From Spirochaetaceae bacterium (GTDB lineage Bacteria > Spirochaetota > Spirochaetia > SZUA-6 > Bin103): a DNA stretch of 33,575 nt. Made by a program: the position numbers and the translations under genes. The stretch is taken from NCBI GenBank assembly GCA_028818385.1, contig JAPPNY010000026.1, positions 1-33,575 of the forward strand, given 5' to 3'. Positions 8,597 to 15,485 of the stretch are shown here, piece after piece. The notes beneath the pieces are model-generated. The model saw only the letters and a program-made list of their open reading frames with translations. It did not search any database and was not told the origin of the DNA. The number at the start of each line of letters is the position of its first letter. The first letter of the stretch is position 1.

Positions 8597-10142
8597 GCCG
8601 CCGCTGAGGAACCCCGCCATCCGCGTCAAGCTGGTCGCGATCGCCCTGCTGGCTGCCAGCGCGGCGTCCGCCCAGGCGTTGGACCCGGCCGCCGCGCTGG
8701 CGGAGGCGAAGGCTGCGTTCGCGAGAGGTGACTACGCCGACGCTCTGGGAGTGGTGCGCTCGATGCGCATCCAGACCCCCGGCAGCAGACACCTTCCGGA
8801 AGCGCTGCTGCTCGCCGCCCAGGCGGCGCTGGTCTCGGAGCCGTTTCGGGCCCGGTTCTTCCTGGACCAGGCCCGCTCCCACCCGCAGACCTCCGACGCC
8901 ATTCACTTCGAGGTCGCGGTGACGGCGGCAGAGCTCGCCCGGCGGGACCGTCTTCTGACCGATTCACTGGATGAGCTGCAGAGAGCCCTGCTCCTCCAGC
9001 CGGCCGACATCCCGGGGCGCCGCCTCGATGAGGTGCGGATTCAGGCGGCCGAGCTGGCTCTCTACGAACTGAACGACCTTGCCGCCGCGGCGTACCTGAC
9101 CCTGCAGGTCGTCCAGCCCACGGCACTCGAACCGGCGGATCGCCGCACCTACGACCGTCTCGTTCGGGACGTTCTGTGGAGCACCATCACCCCGGCGATG
9201 CTGGGGCTTCCGGACGGCAACGTCACGGCGATTTCCGTGGATGCCGACGACGTGTGGATCGGCACTTCCAACGGCGGTGTCGCCCGGTATTCGCAGAACA
9301 CCGGCATCGCCAGCCGCTTCACCGGCGCCACCACCGGAGGCGAACTGTCCGACACCATTCGCGCGATCGAAGTAGACGGAAACTGGGTGTGGCTGGGCAC
9401 CGCCGAGGGCTTGTCCGTGTACTCGAAGGCGACCAGCCGCCTCTGGAGAGTCGAACGGTTCAGCGTCGGCGGGAGCGGACGGCCCAACGTGTGGGCACTG
9501 GAGGGAATCGACGGACGCATCGCCGCCGGGACCCTGGGCCAGGGGCTCTGGCTGGCCGACGATCCGGATGGAGAGTGGACACAGGTCGAAGACCCGAGCT
9601 CGCTGGTCCGATTCGTGCAGGCGCTGCTGCGACGGGGCTCCACGCTGTACATCGGCACGCTGGATCGGGGAGTTGCCGTCATGGACCTGGAGACCGGACG
9701 AGTGCGCCGGGTCGATCGCCTGTGGGCCGCGGGGGCGAAGAACATACACGCTCTGTCCTTCGACGAGTCCGGGCGGCTCTGGGTCGGCGACCACGGCAAC
9801 GGGCTGTTCAGGTGGGATCCCGACAGCGACGAGATCACCCGGTTCACCAAGGGGTCGGGTTCCCTGGGCGACGACTTCGTCCTCGCCGCCGCGGCCGCGC
9901 CCGGGACGGTCCTGTTCGGGACCCACGGCGGAGGCGCGTACCGGTATGCCCTGAATGGTGGCGGATGGACTCACTTCGACATGACCGCGGTCGTCGACTG
10001 CCCGCCCAGGCACGGCATGGGGGCCAACGAGATCAGGGCGGTCGCGCAGGCCGGGCCGTTCGCGTACTTCGGGACCCAAGGATGCGGAGTCGCCGTGCTG
10101 GCCGACTCGCTGCAGTACGCGGCCGACGCCGCTTCCAACTAG
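8568..10142 (+). CDS. Exported seven-bladed propeller (Reg_prop-like) protein with helical N-domain
   Basis: Unknown function. The ATG at 8568 (a second follows at 8571) has a G-rich ribosome-binding sequence upstream and begins within the end of the M16 gene. Residues 1-35 form a signal peptide: basic N-region, hydrophobic core VKLVAIALLAASA, and an Ala-rich cleavage region before LDPAAAL. Residues 40-200 are Ala-rich helices resembling TPR. From about 229 there are seven repeats of the form VWIGTxxGGVARY: VWIGT, VWLGT, IAAGT, LYIGT, LWVGD, VLFGT and AYFGT. That is the count for one closed seven-bladed propeller like those in sensor domains of hybrid two-component proteins. No kinase or membrane helix follows, so it is probably periplasmic. 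Its TAG stop is the edge of the MITE-like insertion. Confidence 0.8.
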   Translation: MMSTRSRPTEPPLRNPAIRVKLVAIALLAASAASAQALDPAAALAEAKAAFARGDYADALGVVRSMRIQTPGSRHLPEALLLAAQAALVSEPFRARFFLDQARSHPQTSDAIHFEVAVTAAELARRDRLLTDSLDELQRALLLQPADIPGRRLDEVRIQAAELALYELNDLAAAAYLTLQVVQPTALEPADRRTYDRLVRDVLWSTITPAMLGLPDGNVTAISVDADDVWIGTSNGGVARYSQNTGIASRFTGATTGGELSDTIRAIEVDGNWVWLGTAEGLSVYSKATSRLWRVERFSVGGSGRPNVWALEGIDGRIAAGTLGQGLWLADDPDGEWTQVEDPSSLVRFVQALLRRGSTLYIGTLDRGVAVMDLETGRVRRVDRLWAAGAKNIHALSFDESGRLWVGDHGNGLFRWDPDSDEITRFTKGSGSLGDDFVLAAAAAPGTVLFGTHGGGAYRYALNGGGWTHFDMTAVVDCPPRHGMGANEIRAVAQAGPFAYFGTQGCGVAVLADSLQYAADAASN

Positions 10143-10266
10143 TACCCCATCAAACTGTAGTTTGGGGGTGCGTGCTACGGGAACTCGGCCTTGTGAGCGC
10201 TGGTCCAGCGCGCCTGAGGCCCGTGTAGCGACCCATGCCACCCGTCGACATCTGTTCGATGGGTAC
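10142..10266. mobile_element. MITE-like palindromic element flanked by TA duplication (IS630-type target)
   Basis: A 125-bp non-coding element has imperfect terminal inverted repeats GTACCCCATC / GATGGGTAC and is symmetric about base 10204. Nested inverted repeats include GGGTG (10166-10170) with CACCC (10239-10243), GCTAC (10174-10178) with GTAGC (10225-10229), GGCCT with AGGCC, and a perfect central GCGCTGG-T-CCAGCGC (10197-10211). It is flanked by TA on each side inside a split CTAG (C at 10139, TA 10140-10141; TA 10267-10268, G 10269). TA duplication within CTAG is known for IS630/Tc1-mariner insertion. No transposase is present, so it would be non-autonomous. No second copy was seen in this window; a structured RNA or terminator is the alternative. 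Confidence 0.65.
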
Positions 10267-10302
10267 TAGCGCGTTGCCGGTGGATGGCAGGAGCGCAGGC
10301 CG

Positions 10303-11574
10303 TTGTTCGGCGTGATATCGCGCTACGTGGCGCGCGAGTTCCTGTCCGCGTTCCTGGTGGCCTTCCTGTTCTTCTTCTTCGTGTTCGTCGCCAACGTCCT
10401 GTTGGTCACCGCGGAGCAGATCTTCGCGAACCAGGTACCGATCGGGGAGGTGGCGCGCCTGATGCTGTTCTCCCTGCCATTGATCGTCTTCTACTCGGTT
10501 CCGTTCGGGACGCTGCTCGGGGCGCTGATGGCGATCAGCCGCCTCTCGGCCGACAATGAGGTCATCGCCGTCATGGCAGCGGGCATCCCCCTGCGACGCC
10601 TGTTCCTGCCGCTTGCCGCCGCCGGCGTCATCCTTTCCGGCCTGTCGTTCGTCTTCAACGATCTGCTGCTGCCGGCCAGCAACATCGAGTTCAGCCGAAC
10701 CTACCGCCGCATGCTCGCCACCAATCCATCGGTGGAGCTGGAGCCGTTTGCCGTCGAGCGCTACGAGGGGATGGCGATCGTGACCGGAGCGATCGACGGC
10801 GGTACCATCGAGGCGCCCCTGATCCTGGACCGGACGGCCACGGACGAGCGAAGGCTCATCATCGCCGGCAGCGCCTCCTTCGCGGAGAGCACCGCCCAGG
10901 ACGGTGTCATATCGCTGCACCTGAAGGACGTGTTCTCCCACGTCGCGGAAATCGACGAGACGCGGCACGAGTACCTGCGGGCGGACTCCATGGAGTACAA
11001 CATCCTGCTCCGCGACGTCAGCGGCGCTCTCAGCGCCGCCGGCCCGGACCAGATGAGCTCGGTCGACCTGCGTCGCGAGATCCGGGGCATGCAGGTACGA
11101 TTGGAAACCGAAGGGGAACAGCGCGCCGACACGCGGGAAAGCGAACGCTATCGGCTGCTCGCGGAGGTGGCCGCAGCCGAGCGGACTGTCGCGGCGGACC
11201 CCGGACGCCTGCCGGACGAGCGCGACCGGATCGCTGCCATCACCACCGGATTCGAGCGGAGCCTGCGCCGGACGGCCTCGGAACGCACCGTGCATACCTA
11301 CCTGCTGGAGCTTCACAAGAAGTACGCGATACCGCTGGCCTGCCTTGCCTTCATGGCTCTTGCCCTGCCCGCCGGCCTGCTTGCACGGCGGTCGGGGCGA
11401 ACGTTCGGCTTCCTGGTCGGCATCTGCCTCTGCTTTCTCTATTGGACGCTGCTGACCGTCGGCGAGACGGCCTCGCTGCGCGCCGGCTTCGCACCGGCGC
11501 TGCCGGTGTGGCTGCCGAACGCCGTCGTGCTGGTGGCCGCAGGCGCGATCGCCGTGCTGAACCGCGCCCGATGA
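10303..11574 (+). CDS. lptF: LptF/LptG family permease (YjgP/YjgQ), first of pair
   Basis: Inner-membrane subunit of the Lpt ABC exporter, which extracts lipopolysaccharide (or an equivalent lipid) from the inner membrane with LptB. The 423-residue product has an N-terminal helix cluster (REFLSAFLVAFLFFFFVF; PLIVFYSVPFGTLLGALMAISRLSADNEVIAVMAAG, the family signature), a long periplasmic jellyroll region, a charged helical insert at about 265-335, and a C-terminal helix set starting LELHKKYAIPLACLAFMALALP. The TTG start at 10303 is chosen because AGGAG (10289-10293) lies nine bases upstream; GTG 10312 is the alternative. The stop overlaps the partner's ATG (ATGA). F versus G is assigned only by order. 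Confidence 0.9.
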   Translation: MFGVISRYVAREFLSAFLVAFLFFFFVFVANVLLVTAEQIFANQVPIGEVARLMLFSLPLIVFYSVPFGTLLGALMAISRLSADNEVIAVMAAGIPLRRLFLPLAAAGVILSGLSFVFNDLLLPASNIEFSRTYRRMLATNPSVELEPFAVERYEGMAIVTGAIDGGTIEAPLILDRTATDERRLIIAGSASFAESTAQDGVISLHLKDVFSHVAEIDETRHEYLRADSMEYNILLRDVSGALSAAGPDQMSSVDLRREIRGMQVRLETEGEQRADTRESERYRLLAEVAAAERTVAADPGRLPDERDRIAAITTGFERSLRRTASERTVHTYLLELHKKYAIPLACLAFMALALPAGLLARRSGRTFGFLVGICLCFLYWTLLTVGETASLRAGFAPALPVWLPNAVVLVAAGAIAVLNRAR

Positions 11575-12647
11575 ACATCCTGCAACGCATGCTGATGCGC
11601 GCATTCCTGCCCGTGTTCGCGGCGGCCGCCGCCTTCTTCGTGCTGATACTGCTCCTGGTCGACCTGTATCCGAAGCTTTCGGCCTTCGCCGCCAACGAGG
11701 TGAGCGTCGCTCAGATCGCCGGCATCGCCGCACTGTACGCGCCTACGGCGGCCCGGTTCGCGGTGCCGATCGGGCTGCTGTTTGCGATCACGTATACGCT
11801 CGGTACGATCCAGGCCCGCAACGAGCTGATCGCCGTCCTCGGCGCGGGCGTCGGACTGCGCAGCTTCATGAGCCCCCTGCTCCTGGTCGGCCTGATCGCA
11901 TCGCCGGGCCTGCTGGCCTTCGACGAAGGCATCGGCACGCCCGCCCTGCGCGCCTACAACGAGCGGTACCGCGCGGCTGTCGGCCACTCGCTGTTTCTCA
12001 ACAACACGGACGTCACGGTCCTGGACGGGGGAGGGCGGCGCGTGTACCGCGCCGACTACTACAACGACCGTGAAGGAGCGTTGCGCGGGCTGACCGTCGT
12101 CGAGCGGACGGCGGACGGCCGGCTCGTCAGCCGCACCGACGCCGCGCGCGCCGAGTGGATGGACGACCGCTGGATGCTCTACGACGTCCGGCACTATCGG
12201 TGGGACGCTGCCGGAGAGCGGCTGATCCAGGAGAGCATCGCCGAGTCGTCCGACCACTACGCACCCGGCCCCGACACCTTCCGCCAGGAATCCCGCGACG
12301 TGGCCGACATGACCCTGCGCGAGGGCTGGACGTGGGTGCGAACGCTCCGCCGCGCCGGATTGCCCTATCGGTCGGCGCAGACCGACCTGTATGCCAAGGC
12401 AGGATTCGCCGTCACGCCGTTCGTGGTGTCGGTGATCGCCGCGGCGGTCGGCGGGATGCTGCGGCGCAACGTGCTGCTGGCCAGCATGCTGATCGCCCTG
12501 ATCGGCTCGGTCGGCTACTTCGTCCTGCAGATGGTTGCCCACATCCTGGCCAAGACCGATGTGATACCGCCGCTGCTCGGCGCCTCACTATCGGCCGTGG
12601 TCTTTCTGGTGCTGGGCACTGTCATGCTGTGGCGGGCACGCACGTGA
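11571..12647 (+). CDS. lptG: LptF/LptG family permease, second of pair
   Basis: Partner permease of the Lpt exporter. The ATG at 11571 forms a 4-base overlap with the previous stop and gives 358 residues, the normal family length; the frame is open further upstream but that part reads as Arg-rich shadow. The N-terminus MNILQRMLMRAFLPVFAAAAAFF is a basic start plus membrane helix. A family core follows (AARFAVPIGLLFAITYTLGTIQARNELIAVLGAGV), then a periplasmic beta domain (NNTDVTVLDGGGRRVYRADYY) and C-terminal helices (FAVTPFVVSVIAAAVGGMLRRN). The end overlaps the tgt GTG (GTGA), so translation is probably coupled along lptF-lptG-tgt-murJ. Confidence 0.9.
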   Translation: MNILQRMLMRAFLPVFAAAAAFFVLILLLVDLYPKLSAFAANEVSVAQIAGIAALYAPTAARFAVPIGLLFAITYTLGTIQARNELIAVLGAGVGLRSFMSPLLLVGLIASPGLLAFDEGIGTPALRAYNERYRAAVGHSLFLNNTDVTVLDGGGRRVYRADYYNDREGALRGLTVVERTADGRLVSRTDAARAEWMDDRWMLYDVRHYRWDAAGERLIQESIAESSDHYAPGPDTFRQESRDVADMTLREGWTWVRTLRRAGLPYRSAQTDLYAKAGFAVTPFVVSVIAAAVGGMLRRNVLLASMLIALIGSVGYFVLQMVAHILAKTDVIPPLLGASLSAVVFLVLGTVMLWRART

Positions 12648-13783
12648 ATTTCCGGATCGACGCACGCGACACGCGCTCGGCCGCCCGCGCGGCCATCCTG
12701 ACGTTGCCGCACGGTACCGTGAGCACCCCCGCGTTCATGCCGGTAGGGACGAACGCATCGGTGAAGGCGGTCTGGCCGCGCGACCTGCTCGACCTGGGCT
12801 TCCGGATGGTGCTGGCCAATTCCTACCATCTCTACCTGCGTCCCGGCGTCGACACCGTTGCCCGCCACGGCGGACTCCACCGATTCATGGCGTGGCAGGG
12901 CAACCTGCTGACCGACTCGGGAGGCTTCCAGGTATTCTCCCTGGCGCCCCTGCGCAACGTGGACAATGATGGAGTGGCCTTCCGGTCTCACCTGGACGGA
13001 TCGCGGCACCGGCTGACCCCGGAGTCGGTCGTCGATGTCCAGACCGCCCTCGGCAGCGACGTCATCATGCCGCTGGACGTGTGCTCGGCGGCGGATGTCG
13101 ATCACGCCGGAGCGGAGCAGGCCGCGGAGCTTACCGCACGCTGGGCAGCCCGGGCGGCCGCACGGTGGCGGTGTGGAAGCACGACGACCGACCAGCAACT
13201 CTGGGGCATCGTGCAGGGAGGCCTGTTCCCCGACCTGCGCGCGCGGTCGGCATCACAGATCCGGGCACTCGACCTGCCCGGAAGCGCGATCGGCGGACTG
13301 TCGATAGGGGAGTCTGCTGCCCGCTTCGAAGCGACCGTCGCCCACACCGCGCCGTTGCTCGATCCGGAGCGGCCCCGGTACCTGATGGGCGTCGGTAGCC
13401 CCGACCTGATCCTGTGCGGAGTCGAGCACGGCGTGGACCTGTTCGATTCCGTGTATCCCACGCGGGTCGCGCGCAACGCGCTGGCGCTCACGCGTGCCGG
13501 CACCCTGTCGCTGCGCACCGGGAGCGCCTCCCTTCGTGACGATCCTCTCGACGCCGAGTGCGCGTGCGCGGTGTGCGCGGCACATAGCCGTGCCTATCTC
13601 CGCCACCTGTTCAAGGCGCGCGAAATCATGGCTGCGGTGCTGACGACCTACCACAACCTGGCCTTCATGGCGGCCCTGATGGAGTCCGTGCGAGAGGCGA
13701 TCGCCGCCGGCGGGTTCGCCGCCTTCAAGAGCGGCTTTCTCGACAGGTACCTGGATCGGTCGAGCGCAGACGAACGCCCGTGA
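12644..13783 (+). CDS. tgt: tRNA-guanine transglycosylase
   Basis: Exchanges guanine-34 for the queuosine precursor preQ1 in GUN-anticodon tRNAs. The GTG at 12644 overlaps the lptG stop and gives 379 residues; the frame extends upstream only as shadow. Motifs are TPAFMPVGTNASVK, LANSYHLYLRPG, the DSGGFQVFSL substrate-binding loop, IVQGGL, GGLSIGE, RYLMGVG and the nucleophile region FDSVYPTRVARNA. The zinc site CACAVC with a following His (YHNLAF) is intact. Both ends are in 4-base overlaps, placing a tRNA-modification gene inside an envelope operon. Confidence 0.96.
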   Translation: MNFRIDARDTRSAARAAILTLPHGTVSTPAFMPVGTNASVKAVWPRDLLDLGFRMVLANSYHLYLRPGVDTVARHGGLHRFMAWQGNLLTDSGGFQVFSLAPLRNVDNDGVAFRSHLDGSRHRLTPESVVDVQTALGSDVIMPLDVCSAADVDHAGAEQAAELTARWAARAAARWRCGSTTTDQQLWGIVQGGLFPDLRARSASQIRALDLPGSAIGGLSIGESAARFEATVAHTAPLLDPERPRYLMGVGSPDLILCGVEHGVDLFDSVYPTRVARNALALTRAGTLSLRTGSASLRDDPLDAECACAVCAAHSRAYLRHLFKAREIMAAVLTTYHNLAFMAALMESVREAIAAGGFAAFKSGFLDRYLDRSSADERP

Positions 13784-15339
13784 GTACCGGTCAGACCGCC
13801 CGCGCCGCCGCTTCCGGCGGGACCGAGCGGACGGCGGCCGTGCTCATGGCCTGTACCGCGGCCAGCCGGGCGCTCGGCTTCGTACGCGCGGCGGTGCTCG
13901 CCGCCGTGTTCGGAGCCGGCGGCACCGTCGACGTCTTCACCGTCATGTTCCAGGTTCCCAACACCCTGCGCCGTCTTCTGGCCGAGGGCGCCTTCTCCGC
14001 CGCACTGGTACCGGCTCTGGCCCGCGACCGCGATCCGCGGGCGCAGGTCGAGCTGGTACGGTCGGCGTTCGGCCTGCAGCTCGCCGTCACCGTGCCGTTG
14101 ATCGCGGTCGCGGCGATCGCCGCCGCGCCGATCACGCGCGTCCTCGTCGCCTTTCCCGAACCGGAGAAGATGGCAAGCGCCGTCGGGCTGTTCCGCCTCA
14201 TGGTGCCGTACGCCGCACTGGCCGGGGCGGCCGCGGTGCTCATGGGCGCCCTGCACGCTCGCAACGCGTTCGTGGTGCCCGCGCTCGCGCCGCTGCTGTT
14301 CTCGGTCGGCGTGATCGCCAGCGTTCTTGTCCTGGCGCCTCGCTGGGGTATCCTTGCGGCTGCCGCCGGAGTCCTGGCAGGCGGCGTACTTCAGCTCCTG
14401 TTCCAGGTGCCGGCCTTCCTGCACCGCGGCTTCAGCATCGTGCCACGCCTGCGGTTCGACGATCGGATGCGCCGGATCCTGCGCGGCTGGGGGCCGGCGG
14501 TCGCCTCGGCTCTGGTGTTCGCGGTCATGCAGCAGGTCTCGTTCCTGTTGGCCAGCGGCCTCGGCGACGGCAGCACCAGCGCGATCTACTACGCGGTGGT
14601 CTTCTTCCAGTTGCCGCTGGGGGTGCTGTCGGTGTCCGTGGCAACCGCGGCATTTCCGCGACTGGCCGAGATGGCGGCCGACAATCGAACCACGGAGTTG
14701 CGCCGCAGCGCGACGGACGGAATGGTGACGCTTGCCGCGCTCCTCGTGCCCGCAGCGGTCGCTTACCTCCTGCTCGGGGACTCCATCGTCCATGCCGCCC
14801 TGCAGCGCGGACTCTTTGACGCCGAAGCCACCGAGTTGACCGCCGCCGTGCTGCGCGGCTTCGCCATCGGCTTGCCCAGCGTCGGCGTGTTCACCTTTCT
14901 CCAGCGTCTCTGCTATGCGCTGGACGCTCCCCGCCGGGCTCTTCATGCCGCCATCGTGGTCGCCGTCGTCGACGTGGCCCTGTCGCTGTGGTGGAAGGAG
15001 ACGGCGCTGGGAGTGGCCGGGCTCGCCCTTGCCAACTCCGCGGCGTTCTCGGCCGGGACGCTGCTGCTGGCGCTGCCTTCCCGCGTCGTGGCGTGGAGAG
15101 TTCTGGCACGGGGTGCTCTGCAGGTGGCGGCCGGTGTGGCGCCGGCATGCGCCCTCATGTGGATCGCCTCCTCCCTGCTGCCCGATCCACGAGAGGGACC
15201 AGCCGGCGTGGAGCACGTGGCGTTGCTCGTGGGCGTGGTCGCGGCGGCCGCGCTGGTCACGATCGTGCTGTACAGGCTCGTCGGCCTGCCATTCGTCCGG
15301 CAACTCGCCTTGCGGCGTCCCGGACACCCCGAGCCCTGA
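13780..15339 (+). CDS. murJ: Lipid II flippase MurJ (MviN)
   Basis: Polytopic inner-membrane flippase of the MOP superfamily that moves lipid II to the outer face for peptidoglycan synthesis. The 519-residue product has about 13-14 hydrophobic segments. The N-terminal signature is typical (TAASRALGFVRAAVLAAVFGAGGTVDVFTVMFQVPNTLRRLLAEGAFSAALVPAL in consecutive pieces), with later segments YYAVVFFQLPLGVLSVSVATAAFPRLAEMAA and LQRGLFDAEAT. The GTG start overlaps the tgt stop (GTGA). It ends the lptF-lptG-tgt-murJ run and faces the GreA-domain gene. Confidence 0.94.
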   Translation: MSTGQTARAAASGGTERTAAVLMACTAASRALGFVRAAVLAAVFGAGGTVDVFTVMFQVPNTLRRLLAEGAFSAALVPALARDRDPRAQVELVRSAFGLQLAVTVPLIAVAAIAAAPITRVLVAFPEPEKMASAVGLFRLMVPYAALAGAAAVLMGALHARNAFVVPALAPLLFSVGVIASVLVLAPRWGILAAAAGVLAGGVLQLLFQVPAFLHRGFSIVPRLRFDDRMRRILRGWGPAVASALVFAVMQQVSFLLASGLGDGSTSAIYYAVVFFQLPLGVLSVSVATAAFPRLAEMAADNRTTELRRSATDGMVTLAALLVPAAVAYLLLGDSIVHAALQRGLFDAEATELTAAVLRGFAIGLPSVGVFTFLQRLCYALDAPRRALHAAIVVAVVDVALSLWWKETALGVAGLALANSAAFSAGTLLLALPSRVVAWRVLARGALQVAAGVAPACALMWIASSLLPDPREGPAGVEHVALLVGVVAAAALVTIVLYRLVGLPFVRQLALRRPGHPEP

Positions 15340-15371
15340 CGCCTCGGAGAGAGGGACTGCGGCCTATCGCC

Positions 15372-15402
15372 CCGAAACCGTCGCCTGCGGCTCCGCTTTC
15401 GG
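15372..15402 (+). terminator. Small hairpin downstream of murJ
   Basis: CCGAAA (15372-15377) pairs with TTTCGG (15397-15402), with further C/G pairs just inside and a GC-rich loop. It lies about 33 bases after the murJ stop, with no T-tract. It could assist termination of the + strand operon or be part of a longer repeated intergenic element together with the larger palindrome that follows. Confidence 0.4.
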
Positions 15403-15423
15403 CCCATCCCCGCCTTACGCGTC

Positions 15424-15485
15424 GGAGTCTGTCGGCCCCCCGCCACGCGGCCTTTCCCGCTGGCGCGGCAAATCCGACAGACTCC
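15424..15485. terminator. Long nested hairpin between convergent murJ and greA-like gene
   Basis: Perfect 12-bp outer arms GGAGTCTGTCGG (15424-15435) and CCGACAGACTCC (15474-15485) enclose a second inverted repeat (CGCCA/TGGCG and GCGG/CCGC). The structure works on either strand and lies exactly between two converging genes; its last base reaches the greA-like stop codon. A bidirectional terminator is the simplest reading. The strong symmetry also fits a dispersed palindromic repeat, which needs other copies to show. Confidence 0.6.

Noticed and set aside
13648..15327. 559-codon open frame on the - strand opposite murJ
   Set aside because: Composition is Gln/Gly/Arg/His-rich with no recognisable motif, while murJ on the + strand has clear membrane helices and family motifs.
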